Part shown: positions 8,415-15,488 of the stretch, one piece after another | Numbering within the stretch: the stretch's first letter is position 1 | How the letters are laid out: every line of letters begins with the position of its first letter | Assembly (NCBI GenBank): GCA_030631445.1 | Contig: DAOVLD010000006.1 | Location: forward strand, 1-19,126 | Length of the DNA stretch: 19,126 nucleotides | Direction of reading: 5' to 3' | Source: Bacteroidota bacterium | GTDB lineage: Bacteria > Bacteroidota > Bacteroidia > Bacteroidales > VadinHA17 | Translations under genes and position numbers: made by a program | The notes under the pieces: model-generated | Told to the model about the DNA's origin: nothing | What the model saw: only the letters and a program-made list of their open reading frames with translations | Databases searched by the model: none

Positions 8415-8444
8415 CAAATTACCATATAATGCTCATTTTACCAA
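8415..8444 (-). promoter_or_regulatory. Putative promoter of the DUF498 gene
   Basis: On the minus strand TTGG (8441-8444), 19 bases, then TAATTTGC resembles the Bacteroidetes TTTG-N19-TAnnTTTG promoter. It lies about 28 bases ahead of the ATG at 8387. Confidence 0.45.
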
Positions 8445-8470
8445 TAAAAAACGAATTCCATATAATACTC
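8422..8470. repeat. Pair of 13-base direct repeats, 36-base period
   Basis: CCATATAATGCTC (8422-8434) recurs as CCATATAATACTC (8458-8470), 12 of 13 identical, with centres 36 bases apart. The first copy lies within the spacer of the predicted DUF498 promoter, so an operator pair is conceivable. No regulator gene is adjacent. Confidence 0.45.
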
Positions 8471-8543
8471 CCTTTTGTAATTTATTATCGCTTTATCATT
8501 TTCCATAACAAACAACACTTGTCACCAAAAAAATAAGGTTCTT

Positions 8544-8594
8544 CAGGATAATACGTAGTTATCCTGGAATATTGCCTGGCTGCCGGCATGGCAG
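8544..8594. other. Two small hairpins in the 8388-8843 gap
   Basis: CAGGATAA (8544-8551) pairs with TTATCCTG (8559-8566) around a 7-base loop. CTGCC (8580-8584) pairs with GGCAG (8590-8594). No gene is seen in the gap 8388-8843. Besides these it holds the direct repeats above, a CCCGTAAC tract (8644-8662) and the right arm of the inverted repeat. A small RNA or terminator is possible but unsupported. Confidence 0.4.
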
Positions 8595-8696
8595 GGAATA
8601 TGGATTTAAACGTGAAAATTTATCATTTAAATAATAAATGTCGAACCCGTAACCCGTAACTCTTCACACTGCATCACTGCATCACAATTCTTTTAT

Positions 8697-8748
8697 TCCC
8701 TCTTTTCCCTCTATTCCCTTTATCCCTTTTATTCCCTCTATTCCCTTC
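8697..8748. repeat. Right arm of GGGATAAAGGGAATAG inverted repeat
   Basis: A pyrimidine-rich tract of TTCCCTCTA/TTATCCC words. Positions 8707-8726 are an exact reverse complement of 7849-7868 inside the 3' end of pepD. Together the arms enclose the DUF498 gene over roughly 910 bases. Confidence 0.8.
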
Positions 8749-8843
8749 TACTTGTTTCCTGTTTTCTGAAATTTATTGGTATAACTATGCTTTATTCATA
8801 CATTTTCTATTTAATTTGCGACATTATTTTTTAATCATCCGGT

Positions 8844-9620
8844 TTGAGTAATTTGAAACATATTATAAAGAATTTTGATACCATTTCCCTGGAAAAAATG
8901 GATAAAGTCAGGTTAATGGACCGGATCGATACTAAGTTCATTTTCTCCTCAGAATTGCTTCCCGGAATACTTGAAAACCTGTCTGCTGATTATAAAATAC
9001 TGGAAGAAAAGTCAGGATCAATTTTCCCTTACAGCAATCTGTATTTTGACACTCCTGAATTCAATATGTACTCTGTTCATCATAACAGACAATTAAACAG
9101 ATACAAAGTACGATTCAGGGAATATGTTGATTCCGGAATTGTTTTTCTCGAAGTAAAATTCAAGAACAACAAAAGAAGGACTATTAAAACACGTATCAGG
9201 CGACCTGCATTTGAGGAAGCCCTGGTTGGAGAATCAGCTGATTTCATAAATCAACTTGTACCTTACGAGGCTAAAGATCTTATCCCGAGGATCCGCACCA
9301 AATTCAACAGGCTAACCCTGGTACATAAAACTGTGAAAGAGAGAATTACGATTGATACAGGTCTGCGGTTTACCGGTAATGATAAAGAATTTGAACTACC
9401 TTTTATTGCTATTGCTGAAGTTAAACATAGCAGGTCCTCATCACGATCTGATTTTATTAACCTGTTATTGGATTACAGGATCTTTTCGCAGGGACTTAGT
9501 AAGTATCTTTTAGGGATAGTATTAACCTATCCGGGAATTAAATATAACCGTTACAAACCAAAATTACTAACACTTAAACAGATAAGCCATGGGAAATTCC
9601 ATCATCAACTTATTTCCTGA
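8844..9620 (+). CDS. VTC-domain (polyphosphate polymerase-like) protein
   Basis: 258 residues, a soluble single-domain relative of the catalytic domain of yeast Vtc4 (PF09359), which makes polyphosphate from ATP inside a basic tunnel barrel. Visible are RIDTKFIF (27-34), the tunnel strand RYKVRFREY (86-94, alternating basic residues like Vtc4 R264/R266), FLEVKFK (101-107), ERITID (166-171), AEVKHSR (191-197, likely metal Glu) and LSKYLLG (218-224). The start is TTG at 8844: the conserved FDTISLEKMDKVRLMDRIDTKF begins before the first in-frame ATG (8898), so a TTG start (8844, or 8853) is required. Its end overlaps the DUF4956 gene by 32 bases. Bacterial VTC proteins commonly pair with DUF4956 proteins; the true polymer made is untested in this lineage. 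Confidence 0.87.
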   Translation: MSNLKHIIKNFDTISLEKMDKVRLMDRIDTKFIFSSELLPGILENLSADYKILEEKSGSIFPYSNLYFDTPEFNMYSVHHNRQLNRYKVRFREYVDSGIVFLEVKFKNNKRRTIKTRIRRPAFEEALVGESADFINQLVPYEAKDLIPRIRTKFNRLTLVHKTVKERITIDTGLRFTGNDKEFELPFIAIAEVKHSRSSSRSDFINLLLDYRIFSQGLSKYLLGIVLTYPGIKYNRYKPKLLTLKQISHGKFHHQLIS

Positions 9621-10269
9621 GTTATTACAGATATTCGGTGTAGAATTCATTAATGTTCTCAATTTCTTTGAGCTGCTCGTCAGGTTCACTTTTAACTTTC
9701 TGGTAGTGCTCATCCTTGTCAGGTTTTTATATTACCCCCTTGCCCGGAGAAAGGAATATTTTTTCTCATTCATTTTAGTAAGCACTATTGTTTTCCTTGT
9801 AACCTATTCACTTGTAAGTATTGCTGATCTTAGTACAGGGGTTGCTATCGGTCTGTTTGCCCTGTTTGGTATCCTGCGATTCCGGACCAGACAAATACCT
9901 GTAAAGGAGATGACATATCTGTTCCTGGTTATCGGAATATCTGTTATAAATGCTATGCTTAACGATCAAACCAGTTATGTGGAATTGCTCTTCATAAATA
10001 TGATCATTTTGTTCGTTGCATGGGCGGCTGAGTTATTCTGGCAAAAAAATACCGAGAACTCAAAATTTATCAACTACGAAAAGATTGACTTGATCAGTCC
10101 GGATAAAAAAGAAGAACTGATTGCTGATCTGAAGAAAAGAACCGGATTAAATATTACAGATGTTGAAATTGGAAGGATAAACTTCATGAGAGACACAGTG
10201 CGGATACGAATTTTCTTTTGTGAAGAGAAACCTCAGAATCATTTTGAAGACGGAAGAAGTATCAGGTAA
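9589..10269 (+). CDS. DUF4956 membrane protein, partner of the VTC protein
   Basis: 226 residues with hydrophobic segments around 27-50, 57-78, 83-97, 108-124 and 130-150, then a cytosolic tail of about 75 residues (KKEELIADLKKRTGLNITDVEIGRI). The family landmark is the charged turn ALFGILRFRTRQIPVKEMTYLFLVIGI (residues 91-117). DUF4956 function is not established. Its standing association with VTC polymerase genes suggests a membrane anchor, channel or regulator for the polymer, by analogy with the transmembrane part of the yeast VTC complex. The ATG at 9589 lies within the 3' end of the VTC gene (32-base overlap), so the two are one transcription unit and probably translationally coupled. 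No CotH-like gene, which often joins this pair, is seen in the window. Confidence 0.85.
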   Translation: MGNSIINLFPELLQIFGVEFINVLNFFELLVRFTFNFLVVLILVRFLYYPLARRKEYFFSFILVSTIVFLVTYSLVSIADLSTGVAIGLFALFGILRFRTRQIPVKEMTYLFLVIGISVINAMLNDQTSYVELLFINMIILFVAWAAELFWQKNTENSKFINYEKIDLISPDKKEELIADLKKRTGLNITDVEIGRINFMRDTVRIRIFFCEEKPQNHFEDGRSIR

Positions 10270-10279
10270 AGTATAAGAG

Positions 10280-10470
10280 GTCATTAAGTGGTCATTGAAG
10301 AAGTCATTAAGTGGTCATTAATGATGATAATGACAACAAATGACGTACGCCGCAGGCGTACTAATGACGGGAGCGTTAGCGACCAAATGACGTTCGCGAA
10401 GCGAACATATGACACGACCGAAGGGATCGAATAACACGGGCTATAGCGAGTATATGACGTGAGCGTTAGC
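10280..10470. repeat. 22-24-base array of ATGAC units with variable palindromic cores
   Basis: The left part has a 17-base direct repeat, GTCATTAAGTGGTCATT, at 10280-10296 and 10303-10319 (period 23). After a TCATTAATGA centre the sense flips. ATGAC recurs at 10330, 10340, 10364, 10387, 10409 and 10454, with an ATAAC variant at 10431; from 10340 on the spacing is 22-24. Each unit carries a different short inverted repeat, such as GTACGCC-GCA-GGCGTAC, GAGCGTTAGCGA or GTTCGC-GAA-GCGAAC. The last unit runs into the citF stop codon. Confidence 0.8.
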
Positions 10471-12022
10471 GAACTTTTCTTACAACATCAAGCACAGTTC
10501 CATCCACCCATTTAGTTACAGCAATTATCTGATCGTCAAAATGTGCTTTTTCGGGTTTCCCGCATATCTTTTCAGCTTCATCCTTTAGTTCATTTATGCT
10601 TTTTACAGGCAGGTCAGAGCCTTTAAGTTTCTCAAGCAAATCGGTTCTTAATGGATTTACAGCAATCCCTCTTTCTGTTACTATTACATCGATCAGTTCT
10701 CCTGGTCCGCACAGTGTCGTAACTTCATCAACAACCACAGGTATACGATCACGAAACAATGGGATGGGTAATATTACTGTTTTTGAAAACAGGCAATTCT
10801 GCCACCCTCCTATTCCATGCAGCAAGTATCCGTCGGAATGAGTTACAACATTAGCATTAAAATTTACGTCTACTTCAGTTGCACCAAGAATAGCAACATC
10901 TACCATACCTGCAAAATTTCCTTTTCCATGATAATTATATGAAGTAAAAGGGCTGGTCCAGACATGTCCCTGGTTTTCTGCCATTGAACGAATCCCTTCC
11001 AGGTCAAAAGTTTGTCCATCAAGGATATATTCAATAAGACCTTCTTCGAGCATAGAAACAAGGTACTTATTACTTCCTCCCCTTGCAAACCTTGCTTTTA
11101 TCCCCTTTTTCTGCATAATCTTCTTAAAATACTCCCCCACTGCAAGCGATGTACCACCGGCGCCTGATTGAAATGAAAAACCCTCATGGATAATTCCTGT
11201 TTCATCACAGAATTTAGCAGTCATTTCAGCCAAAAGTAATCTGTCCGGACTTTTAGTGATCCTTGTAGTACCGGAAATAATCTTTTCCGGATCACCAAGT
11301 TTATCAACTTCAACAGTATAATCTACATAATTACCTTGTATCTGCCATGGTACGCAAGGAAACGGGACCATATTATCTGTTACAACAATCACTTTATCAG
11401 CATACTGTGAATCAGCCAGGGCAAAACCAAGCAAACCGGTGGCGGAGTCTCCATACAATCCATTAGAATTCCCAAAGGGATCGGCACATGCTGCACCAAT
11501 CACAGCAATATCAATTTTCACCTCACCATCCTGAACAGCCTGGTACCGTCCGCCATGAGAGCGAAGTACTCCTACCCCTTTCATTTTTCCCTGTGATGCA
11601 AAACGCCCAAGTGCTCCGTTCATACTACCTTCAATGTGATGAATTGTTCCGTCTTCAAGGTATGGAATTAGATGTTCATGACATGGGAATGAAGCAGAAG
11701 GAAACCAGCGAAGGTCCTTAACTCCCATTTCTTTAGCAATATCAAACAACTGGTTTGCAAGCATATCCCCATTTCTGAAATGATGATGAGTGGAAACAGT
11801 CATGCCATCTTTCAACCCTGCTTTTTTAAGAGCTTCCATAAGTGTTCCTACACGCTTATTCCCATCTGAAGGAAAATCTTTACATGAATAAATTTTCGGA
11901 CCGTGTTTTGCACCCGCCGGATTATGCTTACCTACTCCTTTATAAGGAACCACAGGCTTCCCGTTAATTTCCAGCGGAACATTTCGTTCGGCAGCGTTTT
12001 TTATTAATTTGGTTTCTGTCAT
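10466..12022 (-). CDS. citF: Citrate lyase alpha subunit (citrate CoA-transferase)
   Basis: 518 residues, the normal CitF length. The subunit transfers the acyl-carrier prosthetic group from acetyl to citryl (EC 2.8.3.10), the first step of citrate cleavage to oxaloacetate and acetate in the cytosol. Family segments seen include STHHHFRNGD (77-86), EGSMNGALGRFASQGKM (131-147), RSHGGRYQAVQDGEVKIDIA (154-173), ACADPFGNSNG and a C-terminal VVDEVTTLCGPGELIDVIVTE-type block. The ATG follows the stop of the CitD-CitE gene by 2 bases, so the two are co-translated. The terminal codons GTT CGC TAA coincide with the GTTCGCTAACG word of the adjacent array, so the stop is repeat-derived. citC, citX and citG, needed to charge the carrier, are not in the window. 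Confidence 0.95.
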   Translation of the reverse strand: MTETKLIKNAAERNVPLEINGKPVVPYKGVGKHNPAGAKHGPKIYSCKDFPSDGNKRVGTLMEALKKAGLKDGMTVSTHHHFRNGDMLANQLFDIAKEMGVKDLRWFPSASFPCHEHLIPYLEDGTIHHIEGSMNGALGRFASQGKMKGVGVLRSHGGRYQAVQDGEVKIDIAVIGAACADPFGNSNGLYGDSATGLLGFALADSQYADKVIVVTDNMVPFPCVPWQIQGNYVDYTVEVDKLGDPEKIISGTTRITKSPDRLLLAEMTAKFCDETGIIHEGFSFQSGAGGTSLAVGEYFKKIMQKKGIKARFARGGSNKYLVSMLEEGLIEYILDGQTFDLEGIRSMAENQGHVWTSPFTSYNYHGKGNFAGMVDVAILGATEVDVNFNANVVTHSDGYLLHGIGGWQNCLFSKTVILPIPLFRDRIPVVVDEVTTLCGPGELIDVIVTERGIAVNPLRTDLLEKLKGSDLPVKSINELKDEAEKICGKPEKAHFDDQIIAVTKWVDGTVLDVVRKVR

Positions 12023-12024
12023 GC

Positions 12025-13239
12025 CTATGTTGTATCTTGTCCCGATATCAATCCAAGTTTTACTGCAAGGTTAATCGTTTTCTCAGCTCTTTTCACTACA
12101 GGAAGGTCGATCATTTTTGATCCAAGGGCAACCACGCCAAGTCCTTTTTCTCTGGCTAAATAAAAAGCATCCATAATTTTTTGTGCTTTCTCTATTTCTT
12201 CTTTTGAAGGAGCAAAACATTCATGGATAATACTTATCTGTCGTGGATGGATACAACCCATCCCTTCAAAACCAAGTGACCTGGAAATTTTCACACTTTG
12301 CCGCAGTCCCTCCATATCTCCTACGTCTGAAAAAACAGAATCAATTGCCTGTATTCCTGCAGCTTTGCATGCATTAATCAGACGTGTACGTGCAAATAGC
12401 GTTTCTGTTGCTTCATTTGTGCGAATCACACCGAGATCGGCTGTAAGATCTTCAAGACCTATCGCCAACGCAACAATACTTTCAGATGCTGAAGCAATCT
12501 CAAATGCCTTTTCCACACCAAGTGCAGTTTCAATAATTGGCATCAGAAAGACCTCATGTGTGATTTTATGCTTATTAATAAGATTACTGATTTCTTTTTC
12601 AACCTGCTTTATCTGTAAAGCATTTTCACATTTAGGAACCAATATCACATGCACATTGTGTGGAATTATATATTTCAGGTCCACCAACCCATCAGGAAGC
12701 TGGTTTATTCTAACCATCCTTTCAGATCCATAGAAATTAACCTGACGCAAAGCATTACGAACAAGAAATCTCGCTTCCATCTTCTTTGCAGGTGCCACAG
12801 AATCTTCAAGGTCAAGGATAATACCGTCAGGATTGTGAACACCGGCATTAAGCATCATTTTTGGATTATTGCCCGGAAGATATAATCTGGAAAACCTGAA
12901 ACGGTCCCTAACAGGAGTATCTTTGTTTTCATCTATTATATCCGGAATAAATTCTTTACCGGTATCAGATATTTGTTTAACAGCTGCTTCCAGTCTGGCA
13001 GATATTGTAAATGGCAATGCACCTGCATCTTTCAGTGTTAGTTTAATATTATCAATCTCGAAGAATTCAATTTCGTCGCGACATAGCTGCTCAATAGATG
13101 ACCCGTACATTGACTTTACTTTTGAATCTAAGTCTATCCGGATACCTCCTTTTTCAGTCAGTTCCAACTTCACATAACAATCAGATCTCACCTTTGGCCC
13201 GGCAATCCCCGCTTCAGCAATGTTTTGTTGTTGTCCCAC
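12025..13239 (-). CDS. citE: Citrate lyase gamma-beta fusion (CitD-CitE)
   Basis: 404 residues in two parts. Residues ~10-90 resemble the CitD acyl-carrier subunit: AGPKVRSDCYVKLEL, a DSKVKSMYGSSI block like the SSVEKQFG of CitD, and DAGALPFTISARLEAAVKQ like KGALDCxLRARxEA. Residues ~115-400 are the HpcH/HpaI-type citryl lyase CitE: SRLYLPGNNPKMM, the metal-binding DGIILDLEDSVAP (138-150), FLMPIIETALG (231-241), GLEDLTADLG (261-270) and GMGCIHPRQI (326-335). It cleaves citryl-carrier to oxaloacetate and acetyl-carrier. By eye the attachment Ser of CitD (Ser14, E-S-[SG]-D) aligns with Arg18 here; Ser19 is next to it. The only acceptable start is GTG 13239, because the upstream frame has no ATG before a stop. 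Operon with citF. Confidence 0.88.
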   Translation of the reverse strand: MGQQQNIAEAGIAGPKVRSDCYVKLELTEKGGIRIDLDSKVKSMYGSSIEQLCRDEIEFFEIDNIKLTLKDAGALPFTISARLEAAVKQISDTGKEFIPDIIDENKDTPVRDRFRFSRLYLPGNNPKMMLNAGVHNPDGIILDLEDSVAPAKKMEARFLVRNALRQVNFYGSERMVRINQLPDGLVDLKYIIPHNVHVILVPKCENALQIKQVEKEISNLINKHKITHEVFLMPIIETALGVEKAFEIASASESIVALAIGLEDLTADLGVIRTNEATETLFARTRLINACKAAGIQAIDSVFSDVGDMEGLRQSVKISRSLGFEGMGCIHPRQISIIHECFAPSKEEIEKAQKIMDAFYLAREKGLGVVALGSKMIDLPVVKRAEKTINLAVKLGLISGQDTT

Positions 13240-13258
13240 TTGTGTGTTTTTTGATATA

Positions 13259-13274
13259 AGTACTGAATAGTTAC
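13259..13274. repeat. Solo copy of the GTAACTATTCAGT end motif
   Basis: AGTACTGAATAGTTAC matches the ends of the elements at 2119-2440 and 6064-6224, here without a partner nearby. It lies about 20 bases upstream of the citDE GTG start, in the 122-base divergent gap before the outer-membrane protein gene. Confidence 0.6.
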
Positions 13275-13324
13275 AAATATCCTAATTTTTTTTCTTTTTT
13301 TAACTTTTTTGCATTGTTAAGTTT

Positions 13325-13332
13325 TATCTTTG
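13325..13332 (+). promoter_or_regulatory. Bacteroidetes-type -7 box upstream of the beta-barrel gene
   Basis: TATCTTTG followed by C matches TAnnTTTG and lies 29 bases before the ATG at 13362. No -33 box is evident at the usual spacing; a T-rich stretch precedes it. Confidence 0.6.
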
Positions 13333-13361
13333 CCCTGCAAATCACTTCAATAAGACTGATC

Positions 13362-13835
13362 ATGAAAAAAGCATTTCTACTATTAATACTACTGTCCTTT
13401 GTAGGGTTTGGAGCATTGCAAGCCCAGGATTACGGAACCGGAATCGGGATACGGGGCGGTCCGGCGCAGGGAATTACTATAAAGCATTTCATCAGCACTA
13501 CCACTGCCCTTGAAGGGATAGTATCCACAAGGTGGCAGGGATGGGTTATTACAGGACTGTATGAGATCCATGCTGACCCATTCAAGATAAGTGAGTTGAA
13601 AGTTTTCTATGGCGCCGGTGCACATATTGGATGGTGGTATAATCCGGATGCTCCATGGGCTGATGCCGGAAGTAACTACACAATAGTTGGTATTGATGCT
13701 ATCCTCGGACTGGAATATTCTTTTGATGAGATACCGATCTCTCTCAGCATTGACTGGAAACCTGCTTTCAACCTTATCGGTTACACAGGAGGATGGTTTG
13801 ATGGAGGCGGTATTTCTGTAAGATATATTTTCTAG
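13362..13835 (+). CDS. Small outer-membrane beta-barrel protein (hypothetical)
   Basis: 157 residues. A clear Sec signal peptide (MKKAFLLLILLSFVGFGALQA, cut before QDYG) is followed by alternating hydrophobic/polar strands: GTGIGIRGG, GITIKHFI, ALEGIVSTRW, WVITGLYEIH, LKVFYGAGAHIGWWY, YTIVGIDAILGLEYSF, ISLSIDWKPAFNLI and a last strand GGISVRYIF ending in Phe, as expected for BAM-inserted barrels. With the signal removed, about eight strands fit an OmpX/OmpW-sized barrel. The function is not recognisable. An ATG 48 bases upstream is in frame, but ATG 13362 opens the signal peptide and follows the -7 box. It is transcribed divergently from citDE and converges on oadB. Confidence 0.8.
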   Translation: MKKAFLLLILLSFVGFGALQAQDYGTGIGIRGGPAQGITIKHFISTTTALEGIVSTRWQGWVITGLYEIHADPFKISELKVFYGAGAHIGWWYNPDAPWADAGSNYTIVGIDAILGLEYSFDEIPISLSIDWKPAFNLIGYTGGWFDGGGISVRYIF

Positions 13836-13851
13836 CCTGGTTAATCTCCTT

Positions 13852-13883
13852 AACCCGTAACACGTAACACGAAACCCGAAACT
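13852..13883. repeat. CCCGTAAC/ACGAAAC tract between convergent genes
   Basis: AACCCGTAACACGTAACACG and following words fill most of the 55-base gap between the beta-barrel gene and the oadB stop. It is the reverse sense of the tract at 4798-4844. It could serve as a boundary between the two 3' ends, but no strong stem was found. Confidence 0.6.
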
Positions 13884-13890
13884 CTTTATT

Positions 13891-15225
13891 TCACAATAAA
13901 AAACTCAGAAGAATACCGGCAGCAACAGCTGATCCGATTACACCGGATACATTAGGAGCCATTGCATGCATAAGAAGGTGGTTTGAAGGATCTTCTTTCA
14001 ATCCAATATTCTGCACAACCCTTGCGCTATCAGGAACAGCAGAAACACCGGCAGCCCCCACAAGAGGATTTATCTTATTCTCTTTGCTTAAAAACAGGTT
14101 CATAACCTTGGCAAAGATCAATCCTCCGGCAGTAGCAATCATAAACGATAACGCACCAAGGATAAAAATAAGCATTGATTCAGACGTAAGGAAAACATCT
14201 GCCTGTGTTGACGCCCCAACTGTCAGTCCCAGTACAATTGTAACAATATCAATAAGTGAGGTTCTGGCTGTTTCAGCTAATCGTTTAGTAACACCGGACT
14301 CTTTTAAAAGGTTTCCGAAAAATAACATACCAAGCAAGGGAAGAGAACTGGGAGAAATAAAGGCAGTTAGCAACAAGCCCGTAATGGGGAACATTATTTT
14401 TTCATTCCTTGAAACAGCCCTTGGTGGTTTCATTCTAATCAGTCTTTCTTTACGGGTAGTAAACAGTTTCATGATTGGCGGTTGAATAACCGGTACAAGC
14501 GCCATATATGAATAAGCTGCTATAGCAATCGGACCTATCAGGTTTTTAACTGTTGTTCCATCTGCCAGTATATTTATTCCGTTAGCCAGTTTCGATGAAA
14601 GAAATATTGCTGTTGGACCGTCTGCCCCACCGATAATACCTATAGCTCCTGCCTCAGGAGGTGCAAAACCAAGAACCAGGGCTCCCAGGAAAGTAATAAA
14701 TATCCCAACCTGAGCAGCAGCCCCAAGCAACATCAGTCTTGGGTTCGAGATAAGGGATGAGAAATCAGTCATTGCTCCGATACCAAGAAAAATTAAAGGG
14801 GGATAAATACCCTTCAGTACCCCGAAATAAAGGTAATTCATAACACTACCTTCCTGGTAAATACCCAACTGTAAATTAACACCTTCGACTTGAAGAAAAG
14901 GAATATTTCCTATCAGTATACCGGTACCGATAGGAATTAAAAGCAATGGTTCATAACCAAACCTTATTGCAAGAAAAATAAAAACCAATCCAACTAATAT
15001 CATGACCAGATGACCGGCGGTAACATTATTGAAACCGGAATATTCAAAAAATTGTTTTAAACCTCGCAAAGCTCCGGCAGATGGATCAAAAAATCCGGGT
15101 TCGGAAGAATTAATAATTTTCTCTTTTTGAAAAGAACCGGCTGCTTGTTTATCCTGACTGTTAAAAGCAAATGAAATACAGGAAAGTAAAACAATTATGC
15201 CGGCAATAGTAAGAAGTTTTTTCAT
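13891..15225 (-). CDS. oadB: Na+-translocating decarboxylase beta subunit (MmdB/OadB)
   Basis: 444 residues, a polytopic inner-membrane protein. The beta subunit of the biotin-dependent Na+ pumps removes CO2 from carboxybiotin and exports Na+. Landmarks: GGADGPTAIFLSS (199-211, with the key Asp at 202, equivalent to Klebsiella OadB Asp203), NPLVGAAGVSAVPDSARVVQ (386-405, Asn and Ser of the second ion site) and the C-terminal APNVSGVIGSAVAAG. Ahead of the conserved LKQFFEYSGF lies a signal-like helix (1-20) and a ~30-residue polar stretch, an N-terminal extension relative to the classical subunit. Genes for the biotin carrier, gamma subunit, carboxyltransferase and methylmalonyl-CoA epimerase lie upstream on the same strand, which points to methylmalonyl-CoA rather than oxaloacetate as substrate. 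Confidence 0.93.
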   Translation of the reverse strand: MKKLLTIAGIIVLLSCISFAFNSQDKQAAGSFQKEKIINSSEPGFFDPSAGALRGLKQFFEYSGFNNVTAGHLVMILVGLVFIFLAIRFGYEPLLLIPIGTGILIGNIPFLQVEGVNLQLGIYQEGSVMNYLYFGVLKGIYPPLIFLGIGAMTDFSSLISNPRLMLLGAAAQVGIFITFLGALVLGFAPPEAGAIGIIGGADGPTAIFLSSKLANGINILADGTTVKNLIGPIAIAAYSYMALVPVIQPPIMKLFTTRKERLIRMKPPRAVSRNEKIMFPITGLLLTAFISPSSLPLLGMLFFGNLLKESGVTKRLAETARTSLIDIVTIVLGLTVGASTQADVFLTSESMLIFILGALSFMIATAGGLIFAKVMNLFLSKENKINPLVGAAGVSAVPDSARVVQNIGLKEDPSNHLLMHAMAPNVSGVIGSAVAAGILLSFLL

Positions 15226-15253
15226 GTTTATTTGAAATTCAAATCTTTCTTTT

Positions 15254-15474
15254 TATTAATTAGTGCTTGTATTTAATATTAAAATATTGGAACATTTTGA
15301 ATATCGAACAAGGATTACTCACTTCGTTCATGAGAAAAGTTAACGATTTTAGATTTCAGATTTTCAACCACTTCGCAAATCGTTAATCGGTGTTCCCCCG
15401 GCACTTTGTGTTCGGGGCAGGCTTTGTTCTTAAATCAATTTTTACTGACTTTATGGACAGACACTAATTATACA
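15254..15474. repeat. Intergenic inverted-arm element F (GACTTTATGGACAGAC end)
   Basis: It lies in the 263-base gap between the oadB start and the biotin-carrier stop. AATTAGTG (15258-15265) and CACTAATT (15462-15469) are the outer inverted ends. GACTTTATGGACAGAC (15447-15462) matches the right end of the element at 987-1272 (14 of 16, similarity continuing outward). TTAACGATTT (15340-15349) pairs perfectly with AAATCGTTAA (15377-15386), and CCCCG (15396-15400) with CGGGG (15413-15417). The centre, read on the minus strand, has GCCTGC...CAAAGTGCC, as in element A. Confidence 0.7.
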
Positions 15475-15488
15475 TCCGGAATGTCTGA

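Noticed and set aside
8544..8594. Riboswitch or small RNA ahead of the VTC gene
   Set aside because: Two short hairpins are visible, but no known conserved riboswitch core could be recognised; listed only as hairpins.
10280..10470. CRISPR array
   Set aside because: The period is only 22-24 bases, the shared word is 5 bases, the variable parts are palindromic, and no cas gene is present.
12365..13177. Three plus-strand frames opposite the CitD-CitE gene
   Set aside because: They are antisense shadows of a gene with clear CitE motifs.
13891..15225. Oxaloacetate decarboxylase rather than methylmalonyl-CoA decarboxylase
   Set aside because: The alpha subunit is an acyl-CoA carboxyltransferase and the cluster includes methylmalonyl-CoA epimerase; no pyruvate-carboxylase-like OadA is present.
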